Positions 1 to 9,077 are shown, counted from the first letter of the stretch. The stretch is DNA of 28,680 bases from Bacteroidales bacterium GP2 (GCA_001701115.1 DAAJ01000027.1:1-28680), one strand, 5' to 3'. Made by a program: numbers and translations. Notes: generated from the letters alone by a model not told the origin.

Positions 1-62
1 ATTTAATTATAATGCATTAGAATTGCAAAATGTTAACAATTTAATGAAGCTTATTATTTTTT

Positions 63-92
63 TGTAACGGGGAGGGGGTAAGATGTGTCTTA
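63..92 (+). promoter_or_regulatory. Putative ECF-type promoter of the sigma factor operon
   Basis: TGTAAC at 63-68 is followed after 17 bases by TGTCTTA at 86-92, and the start codon lies at 114. TGTAAC paired with a CGTCT/TGTCT-like -10 element at this spacing resembles promoters read by Bacteroidetes ECF sigma factors. This suggests autoregulation of the sigma gene, with a short leader of about 15 bases. The assignment rests on motif shape only. Confidence 0.45.
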
Positions 93-113
93 TTAGTAGA
101 AAGCCATTCAACC

Positions 114-599
114 ATGACTACCGAAGAGTTCAAAGCAAGCGTACTGCCGCATTACAAAGGAATGTTCCGGGTTGCTGCTGCCTTAATGGGTAGTGGTGAT
201 GTCGCCGCAGATGCTGTGCAGGATGCTATGCTCAGGCTTTGGGATAATCGGGAAAAGTTGCATAGTGTAGCAGATTTAAAAACATATTGCATGAATGTCG
301 TGCGCAATGTGTGCCTGAATACTATCCAAAGGAGCAAGGATGCTGTGGTAAAGGATGCCATGCCGGAGGTTGTGTCAGATGAAGATGTGCATAAAGGTTT
401 GGAATGGCGCGATTCGGCGGAATTGGTAAGGCGAGCCATCGACCGTCTTCCCACCGATCAAAGATATGTATTAAGGCTCAGTGCGTACGGCGGTTTTTCA
501 AATGCTGAAATTGCAGAGCGGCTTGGGCTTTCACCGGGAAACGTTCGGGTACTCCTTTGGAGGGCGCGAACCAGGATTAAAGAATTGTTGTCAAAATAA
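114..599 (+). CDS. ECF-type RNA polymerase sigma-70 family factor
   Basis: This 161-residue protein has the size and two-domain layout of an ECF sigma factor. Region 2 spans about residues 10-75 and contains the helix DAVQDAMLRLWDNREKL. Region 4 spans about 105-158, with the recognition helix-turn-helix FSNAEIAERLGLSPGNVRVL. There is no extra C-terminal domain. Such proteins direct RNA polymerase to a small regulon and are usually held inactive by a membrane anti-sigma factor. The next gene starts 7 bases after the stop and encodes a single-pass membrane protein, as expected for such a pair. The start at 114 fits the full region 2; no clear Shine-Dalgarno sequence is present, which is normal in this phylum. 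The signal sensed cannot be read from the sequence. Confidence 0.93.
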   Translation: MTTEEFKASVLPHYKGMFRVAAALMGSGDVAADAVQDAMLRLWDNREKLHSVADLKTYCMNVVRNVCLNTIQRSKDAVVKDAMPEVVSDEDVHKGLEWRDSAELVRRAIDRLPTDQRYVLRLSAYGGFSNAEIAERLGLSPGNVRVLLWRARTRIKELLSK

Positions 600-605
600 A
601 ATGAT

Positions 606-1157
606 ATGAGAAAGGATGAAATAACAGTTTTACTTGACAAGTACTATTCCGGCAATATTTCGCCGAAAGAGTACAAGGAACTAATATCGGCATTAGAGGG
701 GTCAAGTGCACTTCCGCCGGAACTTGAAGCGGAGCGCGAGATGTTTCGTGCAATCCGGTCATGTGAACCGGAAATGCCTATTGGTTTGGAAAGCAGGCTT
801 GAAAAGGCTATAGACAATCGGAGCCGGCGTGTAAGCGGATTCATAAAGGCGTTTGCAAGCATTGGCGTGGCTGCAAGTCTGGTTTTGTGTATTACTTTCG
901 CATGGAGGCATACGAATGATGATGCCGTGCGCCCGGATTTAGTTGCACAGGTAAGGACTGACGTGCCGAAAACGGTGAAGGTCGTTTTGCCGGAGCAGGA
1001 GGACTCAATCGCAATAAATATGAGTGACGAGGAGTGTGAAAGAGCTGCGAAAAAAGTGGATGAGGCGCTTATGTCGGTGCTTTCCCGCATCCACTCCAAA
1101 CAGAAGAGCGCCACTGATTGTGTTAAAGGGATACATATTAAACAGGTACAAATTTAA
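606..1157 (+). CDS. Single-pass membrane protein, probable anti-sigma factor
   Basis: This 183-residue protein has an N-terminal soluble part (about 1-78), one membrane segment (about 79-100, around FASIGVAASLVLCITFAW) and an outer part of about 80 residues ending in a charged helix. I recognise no strong family motif, and there is no zinc-binding HxxxCxxC anti-sigma signature. The anti-sigma role is inferred from its position directly after an ECF sigma gene and from its topology: cytoplasmic N-terminus, one helix, periplasmic C-terminus. If correct, the N-terminal part binds the sigma factor and the protein would be a candidate for regulated intramembrane proteolysis. It might instead be a small unrelated membrane protein of the same operon. 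Confidence 0.6.
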   Translation: MRKDEITVLLDKYYSGNISPKEYKELISALEGSSALPPELEAEREMFRAIRSCEPEMPIGLESRLEKAIDNRSRRVSGFIKAFASIGVAASLVLCITFAWRHTNDDAVRPDLVAQVRTDVPKTVKVVLPEQEDSIAINMSDEECERAAKKVDEALMSVLSRIHSKQKSATDCVKGIHIKQVQI

Positions 1158-1168
1158 ATATTTTTGAT

Positions 1169-1702
1169 ATGAAACGGATTCTTACAGCAGTTATCGCAAT
1201 TTTGGTTATAGGAGCAGGAATGTCTGCCCAAAATGTATCGAATAATAAAAATACTAAGCCTAAGGAAACCAGGACAGAGTTAGTGAAGTATCTTACATCG
1301 CTTACAGACGTAAATATGACTTATCTTACAGAATCAATGCTGAAAAGAGTCAATAAAGATGGTTCCACAAGCCCGCTTGCCGCGTTAGTAAGCGGTTCAG
1401 GCACTGGAGTGGAATCAGTCAGGGTATTTGAGCTTGGAAGTGCCAAAGCGGAAGAGGCGGGAAAGAAACTGCTTGATCACTATCTCTCGGAGTCACCTAA
1501 TGCTGAATTATTTGTGTTGCAAAGAGATAGGTCAAACGAAACTATGATTTACGGTATCCCGGCACGTAACCTCGCTCCCGGATATTTCAGATACCTGCTG
1601 ATGTACTCCAAGGGGTCCGGTGATAAAGCGAAACTGATAATCATTTCCGGAACGATAGGGGAAAAATCGATAGGGAACATGATTGACGCTTTTTCCAAGT
1701 AG
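1169..1702 (+). CDS. Small exported protein, DUF4252-like
   Basis: This 177-residue protein begins with a signal peptide (MKRILTAVIAILVIGAGMSAQ, probable cleavage after residue 20). The mature part alternates predicted strand and helix, with a polar N-terminus (NVSNNKNTKPKETR). Its length, export signal and place behind an ECF sigma/membrane-protein pair match the DUF4252 proteins of Bacteroidetes, whose function is unknown; I make that assignment from general resemblance only. It starts 11 bases after the preceding stop, so it is probably the third gene of the sigma operon. Its stop is 13 bases from the stop of the convergent antiporter gene, with no obvious terminator between them. It has no lipobox cysteine, so it is more likely periplasmic than lipid-anchored. 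Confidence 0.6.
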   Translation: MKRILTAVIAILVIGAGMSAQNVSNNKNTKPKETRTELVKYLTSLTDVNMTYLTESMLKRVNKDGSTSPLAALVSGSGTGVESVRVFELGSAKAEEAGKKLLDHYLSESPNAELFVLQRDRSNETMIYGIPARNLAPGYFRYLLMYSKGSGDKAKLIIISGTIGEKSIGNMIDAFSK

Positions 1703-1715
1703 GGGGAGGGTACCC

Positions 1716-3956
1716 TTATCTGAGCGGGGTAAGTGTCTTAGGGTTCGCCACGACCCAAAGAATATCATGTGGCTCGAAGCGAGTATCCGCAACGGGGGTG
1801 AAAAATTCCTCGTTGCGGTTTATGCTTACAAGGAGCGCGGAATAGTCTGTGCTCAACCTTGACTGTGCAACGGTCTGCCCGACGAGCGGTGAATTGTCGG
1901 ACAGTTGTAGCGAGGTGAGCTTATAATCCGTGGGGGAGGCTTCTGCAGTTTGTTCCTCCCCGTCGCTTTCAACAATAGCCAGCAACTCTTGAATCTGTTC
2001 ATCTGTGCCGATAACTCCGAGAACGTCGCCGGGGAAAATCCTTGTATCACCTGATGGCACCGGAATAAGGGTTGCACCTCGCTGTATAGTGGCTATATTT
2101 ACTCCGCAACGCTGGCGGATGCCGCTGTCCTGAAGTTTTTCTCCTACAAAAGGACAATTGTAGCCGACAGTCATGTATGCGAGGTGAAGATTGTTTACCA
2201 CATTGTTTTTCCGTCCGCTTCTTCTCAACTCACGTTCATTCAGGTTATCCATAAAGCGCGATTCGATCCGGCGCATCTTTTTCTTGAGCTGCTTTGAGAA
2301 ACCGAACATCAATATGACAAATACCACAAACCCGAAAACAATTCCCACCCATGCGGAGTATATGCATGACAGGAGATATATGACTACGATAAGTGATATG
2401 AGCATGCGGAACAGAGTCATTACGATGAGTGGAACATCGAAGTGCGCGTTTGCCGAGAGAAGACGCTGGCGCTCGGTGCGCTTTGACGCAGGCATTGAAA
2501 GTGCCAGAAGGAATGGTGACATGGCAACAAGTGTGACAACCGCGCAGATAAATCGTCCCCACCCGGCGCTGAATCCCATGAGCCACGGCAGCAACCAGTT
2601 AATAGATATGAGGCAGATGGTGACAAGGATTACCAGGTAAAGCATCATTCTCCATACATAGCGCTGGATGACAGTTTTCCACAGAATGCCGGTTTCACTC
2701 TCCGTGGAGGCTTTGTCGCAATACCGGTCGATGAGGAAATGGAGCCGTTTCGGCAATATTTTCACAAGACCGGCATATACGGGATCTGCCATTCGTATGA
2801 AATAGGGTGTAGTGAATGTGGTGAGTACTGACACTGCTACTACAATAGGGTATATGGTGTGGTCAAGTACTCCCAGACTCATGCCGAGAGTAGCGATGAT
2901 GAAGGCAAACTCACCAATCTGAGTGAGTGAGAAACCTGCTTCGATTGCAACTTTAAGCGTTTGTCCGGTAACGAGCATTCCGAATGAACCGAAAATAATC
3001 ATTCCGACAATTACTACCCCGGAGAGAAGAAGGATGGGTCCCCAGTAGGTGGTTATTACTGAGGGATTCACCATCATGCCGACGGAGATGAAGAATACGG
3101 ATCCAAACAGGTCTTTTACCGGGGTTACAACTTTCTCTATTCGCTCGGCAAAGCTTGTCCCGGCGAGAATAGAACCCATGACAAATGCACCGAGAGCCAG
3201 TGAGAACCCGCAGTAGACAGAGAACACCGCCATGCCGAGGCAGAGCCCCATGCTTATGATTAGGAGTGTTTCGGAATTGAGGAACCGGCGCGTGGTGTTG
3301 AGCATGCTGGGCAACACAAATACTCCGACCGCAAACCACATTATAAGGAAGAATGCGAGTTTAGTAATGCTGAACAGCATCTCACCTCCTGCAACGCTGT
3401 CATTTATGGCGATAGATGAGAGAATCACCATCATCAACACCGCGAAAAGGTCTTCGACAATCAGCACCGCAAATACAAGCGATGCAAATTTCTTATGTTT
3501 GAGCCCAAGGTCATTGAACGCCTTGATAATAATAGTGGTGGAGGACATGGATAACATTCCTCCGAGGAAAAGGCTGTTGATATGCGAGAATCCGAGAATG
3601 TGTCCTATCAGGAACCCGACGCACATCATGCCCGTGACTATAATCAGTGCCGTGACGACCGCAGATCCTCCCGCATTGACGAGTTTCTTGAAGCTGAATT
3701 CCAGTCCGAGCGAGAAAAGAAGCACTACGATGCCTATCTGCGCCCAAAATTCAATGTTGCTTTCAGTGGTTACAGACGGTAAATAGGTGAAGTTGGGACT
3801 TGCCAGGAAGCCGGCTACAATATAGCCGAGCACAACAGGCTGCTTGAGCCATTTGAACAGTACTGTTGTGATAGCTGCAAGGATTAGGATAAAAGCGAGG
3901 TCCTTGATTAGACCTTCTACGGGCAATTGTGATGCTTCAACAGTTGCGAGAATCAT
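1716..3956 (-). CDS. CPA2-family cation:proton antiporter with two TrkA_C domains
   Basis: This 746-residue membrane protein resembles KefB/KefC-type monovalent cation:proton antiporters. The first 390 residues or so hold about a dozen hydrophobic helices, with the family motif FSLGLEF at 81-87 and an acidic membrane motif VEDL at 167-170. A second hydrophobic block (about 440-550) follows. The cytoplasmic tail has two consecutive TrkA_C (RCK_C) regulatory domains, at about 587-664 and 678-746, both with the PGD/PHD turn typical of the fold. There is no nucleotide-binding TrkA_N domain, so ligand control probably differs from KefC. The start codon overlaps the stop of the upstream MgtC gene by 4 bases, suggesting coupled translation. 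The transported ion (K+ or Na+) cannot be told from sequence. Confidence 0.9.
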   Translation of the reverse strand: MILATVEASQLPVEGLIKDLAFILILAAITTVLFKWLKQPVVLGYIVAGFLASPNFTYLPSVTTESNIEFWAQIGIVVLLFSLGLEFSFKKLVNAGGSAVVTALIIVTGMMCVGFLIGHILGFSHINSLFLGGMLSMSSTTIIIKAFNDLGLKHKKFASLVFAVLIVEDLFAVLMMVILSSIAINDSVAGGEMLFSITKLAFFLIMWFAVGVFVLPSMLNTTRRFLNSETLLIISMGLCLGMAVFSVYCGFSLALGAFVMGSILAGTSFAERIEKVVTPVKDLFGSVFFISVGMMVNPSVITTYWGPILLLSGVVIVGMIIFGSFGMLVTGQTLKVAIEAGFSLTQIGEFAFIIATLGMSLGVLDHTIYPIVVAVSVLTTFTTPYFIRMADPVYAGLVKILPKRLHFLIDRYCDKASTESETGILWKTVIQRYVWRMMLYLVILVTICLISINWLLPWLMGFSAGWGRFICAVVTLVAMSPFLLALSMPASKRTERQRLLSANAHFDVPLIVMTLFRMLISLIVVIYLLSCIYSAWVGIVFGFVVFVILMFGFSKQLKKKMRRIESRFMDNLNERELRRSGRKNNVVNNLHLAYMTVGYNCPFVGEKLQDSGIRQRCGVNIATIQRGATLIPVPSGDTRIFPGDVLGVIGTDEQIQELLAIVESDGEEQTAEASPTDYKLTSLQLSDNSPLVGQTVAQSRLSTDYSALLVSINRNEEFFTPVADTRFEPHDILWVVANPKTLTPLR

Positions 3957-4678
3957 ATACTTACCTGATTAGCGAGTGAAATGGCCTGAGTGTCGTTAAG
4001 TTTTCTAAGCGCGGAGAAGAGGGCTATAAATTCTGTAGTGCTCTTGACAAGCACCACGAGGTTAAGGCTTGTTATTTCGTTCTCGTAGTTATATTCCGCG
4101 AAAACATTGGTCAGGTTGATGTGGAATTCGTTGAGTGTGCGTCGGTATAGTTCGATGTCCTCAACAATGCCGTGCACACGGATGCGAATTATCCTGGTTT
4201 CCCATCCTACATGAATCTTACGCTCGATTGCCTCGATGAAAAGGAGCACCACAAGGATTAAGGATGTTGCCACTATGGATACGAGGTACATGCCCACTCC
4301 GACAGCCATGCCTATTGTCGCGACCATCCAGATGCTTGCCGCGGTAGTGAGACCGCGAACCGAGCCTTTCATCTGTATGATAGCGCCGGCACCAAGGAAA
4401 CCGATACCGGTAATTACCTGCGCAGCGATACGTCCCGGGTCACCGTTCTTGAGCCCAAGATATTCTTGCGGCACATAAATCGACAGCAGCATAGCAAGTG
4501 TCGCGCCTATTGAAATGAGCGCAAATGTGCGGATGCCGGCAATCTGTCCCTTGCGTTTCCTTTCAACTCCTACGCAGCAGCCGAGCAGCATGCTCAGGCA
4601 CAACTTAAACACAGTGGAGGATGTAGTCACCTCCACTGAGTTCACAGCTGTGTAGAATTCCTGAATCAAACCTGTCAT
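3953..4678 (-). CDS. MgtC/SapB family membrane protein
   Basis: This 241-residue protein has the MgtC/SapB membrane domain in about residues 20-150, with the family-typical stretches GCCVGVERKRKGQIAGIRT and ITGIGFLGAGAII, then LTTAASIWMVATIGMAVG. The C-terminal 85 residues form a soluble domain with alternating strands and helices, like the ACT-like tail of longer MgtC proteins. Family members are linked to Mg2+ limitation and to control of membrane ATPase activity, but many, including this one, cannot be assigned a substrate. It starts 5 bases after the coiled-coil protein gene and overlaps the following antiporter gene by 4 bases. That tight link suggests a shared role in ion homeostasis, which is an inference. 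Confidence 0.9.
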   Translation of the reverse strand: MTGLIQEFYTAVNSVEVTTSSTVFKLCLSMLLGCCVGVERKRKGQIAGIRTFALISIGATLAMLLSIYVPQEYLGLKNGDPGRIAAQVITGIGFLGAGAIIQMKGSVRGLTTAASIWMVATIGMAVGVGMYLVSIVATSLILVVLLFIEAIERKIHVGWETRIIRIRVHGIVEDIELYRRTLNEFHINLTNVFAEYNYENEITSLNLVVLVKSTTEFIALFSALRKLNDTQAISLANQVSI

Positions 4679-4683
4679 GGTGA

Positions 4684-5595
4684 TTACTTCTTCAGGGTGA
4701 AGTGGCGTGAAGCTATCCGATAGTTGTCGGCGAACAGCTCTACGGTGTAGTCTCCCGGAGTGAGTGCGGTATTCACATCCCAGTAAATCGTTACTCCGGA
4801 AAGTTCCTCACCGGTGTACTCAATGGTTTTCTTAGCCGTGCATGGCACGTTGCCGCCATCAAACTGGAATGTCCCGGCATTTCCGAGAAGCGAGCCTTCC
4901 GGGCTGGTTATCCTCAGATATATGGTTTTGTTACCTACAGGGGTTGAATTATTCTGAGGAATAGTGAATGTGACCATAAGCTGAACGGCTTTTGTGACAT
5001 TTTTTTCTGCCTTGCCGTTTTTACGCAGGGGAGTAAGGCTGAGCCCGGTGACATTCAGTTTCTCCGCGAGAGTCATCCTTTCGCTGAGAGTTGCATTTGT
5101 CTTGGAAACTTCCTGTACCCTTGAGGAAAGCTGCTGGTTTTGACTCTTGATTTCCTCATTTTCAGCACGGAGCCCAGCGTTTTCTTTGCCAAGAGAATCT
5201 ATCTGTGCGATGTAGTGACGGAGAAGCCCGCGCAGTGTTGAAATCTCGTTTTGGAGCTGTGAGATTCTCTGCTGGCTTTTCTTTTTCTGCGAGTTGAGTT
5301 CTTCAAGAAGCTGCTCAATTTTATTTTTTGCAGCATTGTACTTTGCGAGTATCGTGTCACCTTCCATGCGCATAGCCTGGTCCTCATATTGCGCGAACTG
5401 CGAGTTGATGGACTCATACTCGTTGGCAAGCTGGAGCTGCTCGTTTGTGAGTTGCAGTTGCTCGTTTTCAGCTCTCGCGTTGTCAATGTCCCCCTTCAGG
5501 GAGGTGACTTGGAAAAGGCTAAAGCATAGCGCAACAATCAGTAGAATGACAAGCGCAAGTGCAATCCAAATCAGCTTAGAGTTTTTATTTTCCAT
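4684..5595 (-). CDS. Membrane-anchored coiled-coil protein of unknown function
   Basis: This 303-residue protein has one N-terminal membrane helix (about 9-29, LIWIALALVILLIVALCFSLF). A long coiled coil follows (about 30-165, heptads rich in Q, E, L and N, such as ENEQLQLTNEQLQLANEYE). The C-terminal domain (about 185-303) is strand-rich, with segments such as VTIYWDVNTALTPGDYTVELF that suggest an Ig-like beta-sandwich. There is no recognisable enzymatic motif. The topology implies a cytoplasmic tip, one anchor, and a periplasmic stalk with a globular head. It lies 31 bases downstream of secA and 5 bases upstream of the MgtC gene, so it is probably co-transcribed. I cannot name a function; an envelope scaffold or sensor would fit the shape. 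Confidence 0.85.
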   Translation of the reverse strand: MENKNSKLIWIALALVILLIVALCFSLFQVTSLKGDIDNARAENEQLQLTNEQLQLANEYESINSQFAQYEDQAMRMEGDTILAKYNAAKNKIEQLLEELNSQKKKSQQRISQLQNEISTLRGLLRHYIAQIDSLGKENAGLRAENEEIKSQNQQLSSRVQEVSKTNATLSERMTLAEKLNVTGLSLTPLRKNGKAEKNVTKAVQLMVTFTIPQNNSTPVGNKTIYLRITSPEGSLLGNAGTFQFDGGNVPCTAKKTIEYTGEELSGVTIYWDVNTALTPGDYTVELFADNYRIASRHFTLKK

Positions 5596-5626
5596 ATTTA
5601 ATAACCGGTAAGGTGGTCAATGCTAA

Positions 5627-8600
5627 TTAAAGTCCCCGTCCGTGGCAATTTTTGTATTTTTTGCCACTTCCGCATGGGCATGGGTCGTTTCTGCCGATTT
5701 TAGGTCCAGCCTGTACAGGCATCGGGCGCTGTTTCTCTCCCTGAGGCGCTGACGCAGCCGCCCTGTTTGCATCTCCGGGGAGGGATTCACGGCTTTCCTT
5801 GTATGCCGGGGTTGCCTGGCGTGGCATAGGCTTCTGGACCTGAGGCTGTACAGGTGCACTGGGCGCATCCTGGGCAGGGCGCTGCGGCACATAAATTGAG
5901 CCGCGCATGAGTGCAGAAATGACTTTGACGTTCAGATTGTTAAGCATCTGCTCGAACAAGTGGAACGATTCTACCTTGTAAATCACTAAAGGATCTTTCT
6001 GTTCGTAGCTCACATTCTGCACGCTCTGTCGAAGCTGGTCAAGTTCACGGAGATGCTCTTTCCAGAGCTCGTCGATAGTGACAAGCAGGATAGCTTTATG
6101 CCACTCCTTGACAATTGCTTTGCATTCGGTTTTATATGCGTCAATGATATTCACTGGGAGGTTAAAGATGCGTTTGCCATCTGTCATCGGCACAACAATC
6201 ATTGAGTCCATGCCGCGGTTTTCAACGCAGTCTTTGATGACAGGCATCGCGATTTCACGGATTCTCTGGCTCTTCCTGTCAAATCCCTCCATTGCGGCGG
6301 TGTGGATTTTGTCAATAACTTCTTCTTTGCTCATTGAGCGGAATTCAGCTTCGGTGAAAGGCGGCTCAATGGTGAGTACCTTGAAGAGTTCAAGTGACAA
6401 TTCATTATAGTCGGAGGGTGAGTCAAAGTTATTGACGAGGTTTTCGATAACGTCATAGAACATATTGGCGATATCTATGCCTATTCTTTCTCCGAGGAGC
6501 GCATGGTGGCGGCGGGAATAGATGTAGGTACGCTGCTTATTCATGACGTCATCATATTCCAGCAGGCGTTTACGGATACCGAAGTTATTCTCTTCAACCC
6601 TTTTCTGGGCATTTTCGATAGCCTTGGTAACCATACGGCTTTCAATCATCTCGCCTTCCTTCAAACCGAGAGTGTCAAGCATCTTCATTACTCGGTCGGT
6701 TGCGAACAGGCGCATGAGCTGGTCTTCAAACGACACATAGAATACTGAAGAACCCGGGTCGCCCTGACGTCCTGAACGTCCGCGCAACTGGCGGTCGACA
6801 CGGCGGCTTTCGTGACGCTCTGTGCCGATGATAGCGAGACCGCCGGCTTCTTTGACTTCATCGGGAAGCTTGATGTCGGTACCGCGACCCGCCATGTTGG
6901 TGGCGATGGTTACAGTGCCTGTTTTACCGGCAAGCGCCACAATGTCTGCTTCTTTCTGGTGCAGTTTAGCATTGAGGACATTGTGGGGAATGCGGCGCAT
7001 TGTCAGCATTCTGCTCAGAAGTTCTGAAATATCGACTGATGTTGTGCCGACAAGTACCGGACGTCCTTCGTTGCGCAGGCGTTCAATCTCTTCTATGACA
7101 GCCGCGTATTTTTCTTTTTTGGTTTTGTAGACACGGTCGTCCATGTCCTTGCGGGCAATAGGACGGTTGGTGGGGATTGTTACAACGTCAAGTTTATAGA
7201 TGTCCCAAAGCTCGCCTGCCTCTGTTTCCGCAGTACCGGTCATGCCGGCGAGTTTGTGATACATTCGGAAGTAGTTCTGCAGGGTGATTGTAGCAAAAGT
7301 CTGTGTCGCAGCTTCCACTTTGACACCTTCTTTTGCCTCGATAGCCTGATGTAGACCGTCAGAATATCTTCTCCCTTCCATGATACGTCCGGTCTGCTCA
7401 TCGACAATCTTGATTTTATTGTCGTCAATCACATATTCCACATCTTTTTCAAAGAGGGTATATGCTTTGAGAAGCTGAGTGACTGTGTGCACGCGTTCCG
7501 CCTTGACGGCATAGTTCTGCATCAGTTCATCCTTGCGGGTGCGCCTTTCTTCAAGGTTTTCGATTGTCTCCGCCTCAGAAAGCTGTGCCGCGATGTCCGG
7601 CAGCACGAAAAATTCAGGGTCTGCACTTGTGCCTGTGAGAAGGTCTATGCCTTTGTCGGTGAGCTCCACACTGCGGTTTTTCTCGTCAATGACGAAATAA
7701 AGTGGTTCGGTAGCCTTCGGCATTTCGCGTGCGTTGTCCTGGAGGTAGTATCCTTCTGTTTCAAGGAGAATGTTTTTCATGCCCTCCTGTGACAGGAATT
7801 TGATGAGGGCGCTGTTTTTCGGCAGTCCCTTGAATGCGCGGAAAAGGAGGAGCGCACCCTCTTTGCGGACATCTTTGTCCTCAGAGGCAAGTTTCGATTT
7901 TGCATCGCTCAGCAGCTGGGTGACGAGCTTGCGCTGTGCGGCAACTACTTTTTCTACGTTAGGACGGTATTCGTTGAACATCTGGTCATCGCCTTTAGGC
8001 ACGGGACCGGAGATGATAAGAGGTGTCCTGGCATCGTCGATAAGCACTGAGTCAACCTCGTCGACAATTGCATAGTAGTGCTTTCTCTGCACAAGGTCTT
8101 CGGGTGACATCGCCATGTTGTCGCGGAGGTAGTCGAAACCGAATTCATTATTTGTTCCGAAAGTGATATCGCAGTTGTAAGCGGCTCTTCTTGCGGGGGT
8201 GTTAGGCTGGTGTTTGTCAATACAGTCAACTGTAGAACCGTGGAACATGTACAGCGGTCCCATCCATTCACTGTCTCGTTTGGAGAGGTAGTCATTGACT
8301 GTAACGACATGAACGCCTCTTCCGGAGAGCGAGCGCAGGAACACCGGAAGTGTTGCTACGAGTGTCTTACCTTCACCGGTCGCCATTTCGGCAATTTTGC
8401 CCTGATGAAGGACTACGCCACCGATAAGCTGAACTTCGTAGTGGGTCATGTCCCACTTTATTTCATTGCCTCCGGCAACCCAACGGTTTTTATAAATTGC
8501 TTTATCGCCATCTATTGTTACAAAATCTTTTCCCTGAGCAGCGAGGTCGCGGTCCATCTGGTTTGCGGTTACTTCAACTGTTTCATTAGCCGAGAAGCGT

Positions 8601-8956
8601 GCCGCAGTTTCCCTAAGTGCCGCGAAAACAACAGGGAGGTGCTCGTTGAGTTTGTCCTCAAGGGTATCTATGATATTCTTTTCATGACGGTCAATCTCAT
8701 CCCAAAGAGGCTGGCGCTGGTCAAAAGGCATAGCCTCGATTTGCTCCTTTTTGTCGGCAATCGCCTTCTCGTCTTCAGCGATTGCGCTTTTAATATCTGC
8801 GCGTACGGCAGTGATTTTATCACGCAGGGCATCGTTAGAAAGCTGCTGCATTTCAGGTCCAAGGGCAATGATTGAGTCAACAATCGGGCGAATTTCCTTG
8901 AGGTCGCGCTGTGACTTATTGCCGAATATTTTGCTTAAAAAAGAGTTTAGTGACAT
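5627..8956 (-). CDS. secA: Preprotein translocase ATPase SecA
   Basis: This 1109-residue protein is the motor ATPase that drives secretory preproteins through SecYEG. Walker A is MATGEGKT at about 191-198. The DEAD-like motif is VDEVDSVLIDDARTPL near 298-312. The second RecA-like half contains TNMAGRGTDIKL and RQLRGRSGRQGDPGSS. After a Pro/Gln-rich linker the protein ends in the SEC-C zinc motif, with DPCPCGSGKKYKNCH in the last 25 residues; this binds SecB or the ribosome in other bacteria. It is about 200 residues longer than E. coli SecA (901). The extra length is an N-terminal charged helical insertion (about 58-108) and an insertion in the preprotein-binding region (about 330-445), as usual in Bacteroidetes. 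It appears to be the first gene of a four-gene operon. Confidence 0.99.
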   Translation of the reverse strand: MSLNSFLSKIFGNKSQRDLKEIRPIVDSIIALGPEMQQLSNDALRDKITAVRADIKSAIAEDEKAIADKKEQIEAMPFDQRQPLWDEIDRHEKNIIDTLEDKLNEHLPVVFAALRETAARFSANETVEVTANQMDRDLAAQGKDFVTIDGDKAIYKNRWVAGGNEIKWDMTHYEVQLIGGVVLHQGKIAEMATGEGKTLVATLPVFLRSLSGRGVHVVTVNDYLSKRDSEWMGPLYMFHGSTVDCIDKHQPNTPARRAAYNCDITFGTNNEFGFDYLRDNMAMSPEDLVQRKHYYAIVDEVDSVLIDDARTPLIISGPVPKGDDQMFNEYRPNVEKVVAAQRKLVTQLLSDAKSKLASEDKDVRKEGALLLFRAFKGLPKNSALIKFLSQEGMKNILLETEGYYLQDNAREMPKATEPLYFVIDEKNRSVELTDKGIDLLTGTSADPEFFVLPDIAAQLSEAETIENLEERRTRKDELMQNYAVKAERVHTVTQLLKAYTLFEKDVEYVIDDNKIKIVDEQTGRIMEGRRYSDGLHQAIEAKEGVKVEAATQTFATITLQNYFRMYHKLAGMTGTAETEAGELWDIYKLDVVTIPTNRPIARKDMDDRVYKTKKEKYAAVIEEIERLRNEGRPVLVGTTSVDISELLSRMLTMRRIPHNVLNAKLHQKEADIVALAGKTGTVTIATNMAGRGTDIKLPDEVKEAGGLAIIGTERHESRRVDRQLRGRSGRQGDPGSSVFYVSFEDQLMRLFATDRVMKMLDTLGLKEGEMIESRMVTKAIENAQKRVEENNFGIRKRLLEYDDVMNKQRTYIYSRRHHALLGERIGIDIANMFYDVIENLVNNFDSPSDYNELSLELFKVLTIEPPFTEAEFRSMSKEEVIDKIHTAAMEGFDRKSQRIREIAMPVIKDCVENRGMDSMIVVPMTDGKRIFNLPVNIIDAYKTECKAIVKEWHKAILLVTIDELWKEHLRELDQLRQSVQNVSYEQKDPLVIYKVESFHLFEQMLNNLNVKVISALMRGSIYVPQRPAQDAPSAPVQPQVQKPMPRQATPAYKESRESLPGDANRAAASAPQGEKQRPMPVQAGPKIGRNDPCPCGSGKKYKNCHGRGL

Positions 8957-9026
8957 TTAATATGGTTATTTTTAATGATTTACAATAAAATATATCTGAT
9001 GCAGGAATTGTATCAGAAATCGAGTG

Positions 9027-9034
9027 CAAAGATA
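9027..9034 (-). promoter_or_regulatory. -7 box of the secA promoter
   Basis: Read on the minus strand this is TATCTTTG, an exact match to the Bacteroidetes TAnnTTTG -7 element. It lies about 70 bases upstream of the secA start codon, giving a leader of roughly 60 bases. No convincing TTG/TTTG -33 element is seen at the usual distance. Confidence 0.6.
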
Positions 9035-9077
9035 GTTTAAATAGCTGAGAAATAAGGAAGTCAGCCGTTTAAAAATA

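Noticed and set aside
1..62. Possible partial gene at the left edge
   Set aside because: The stretch is AT-rich with stops in all frames that I read, and shows no coding character.
8210..8875. 221-codon open frame on the plus strand inside secA
   Set aside because: It lies wholly antisense to conserved SecA coding sequence, has no recognisable domain, and its composition is what the reverse complement of the secA frame would give.
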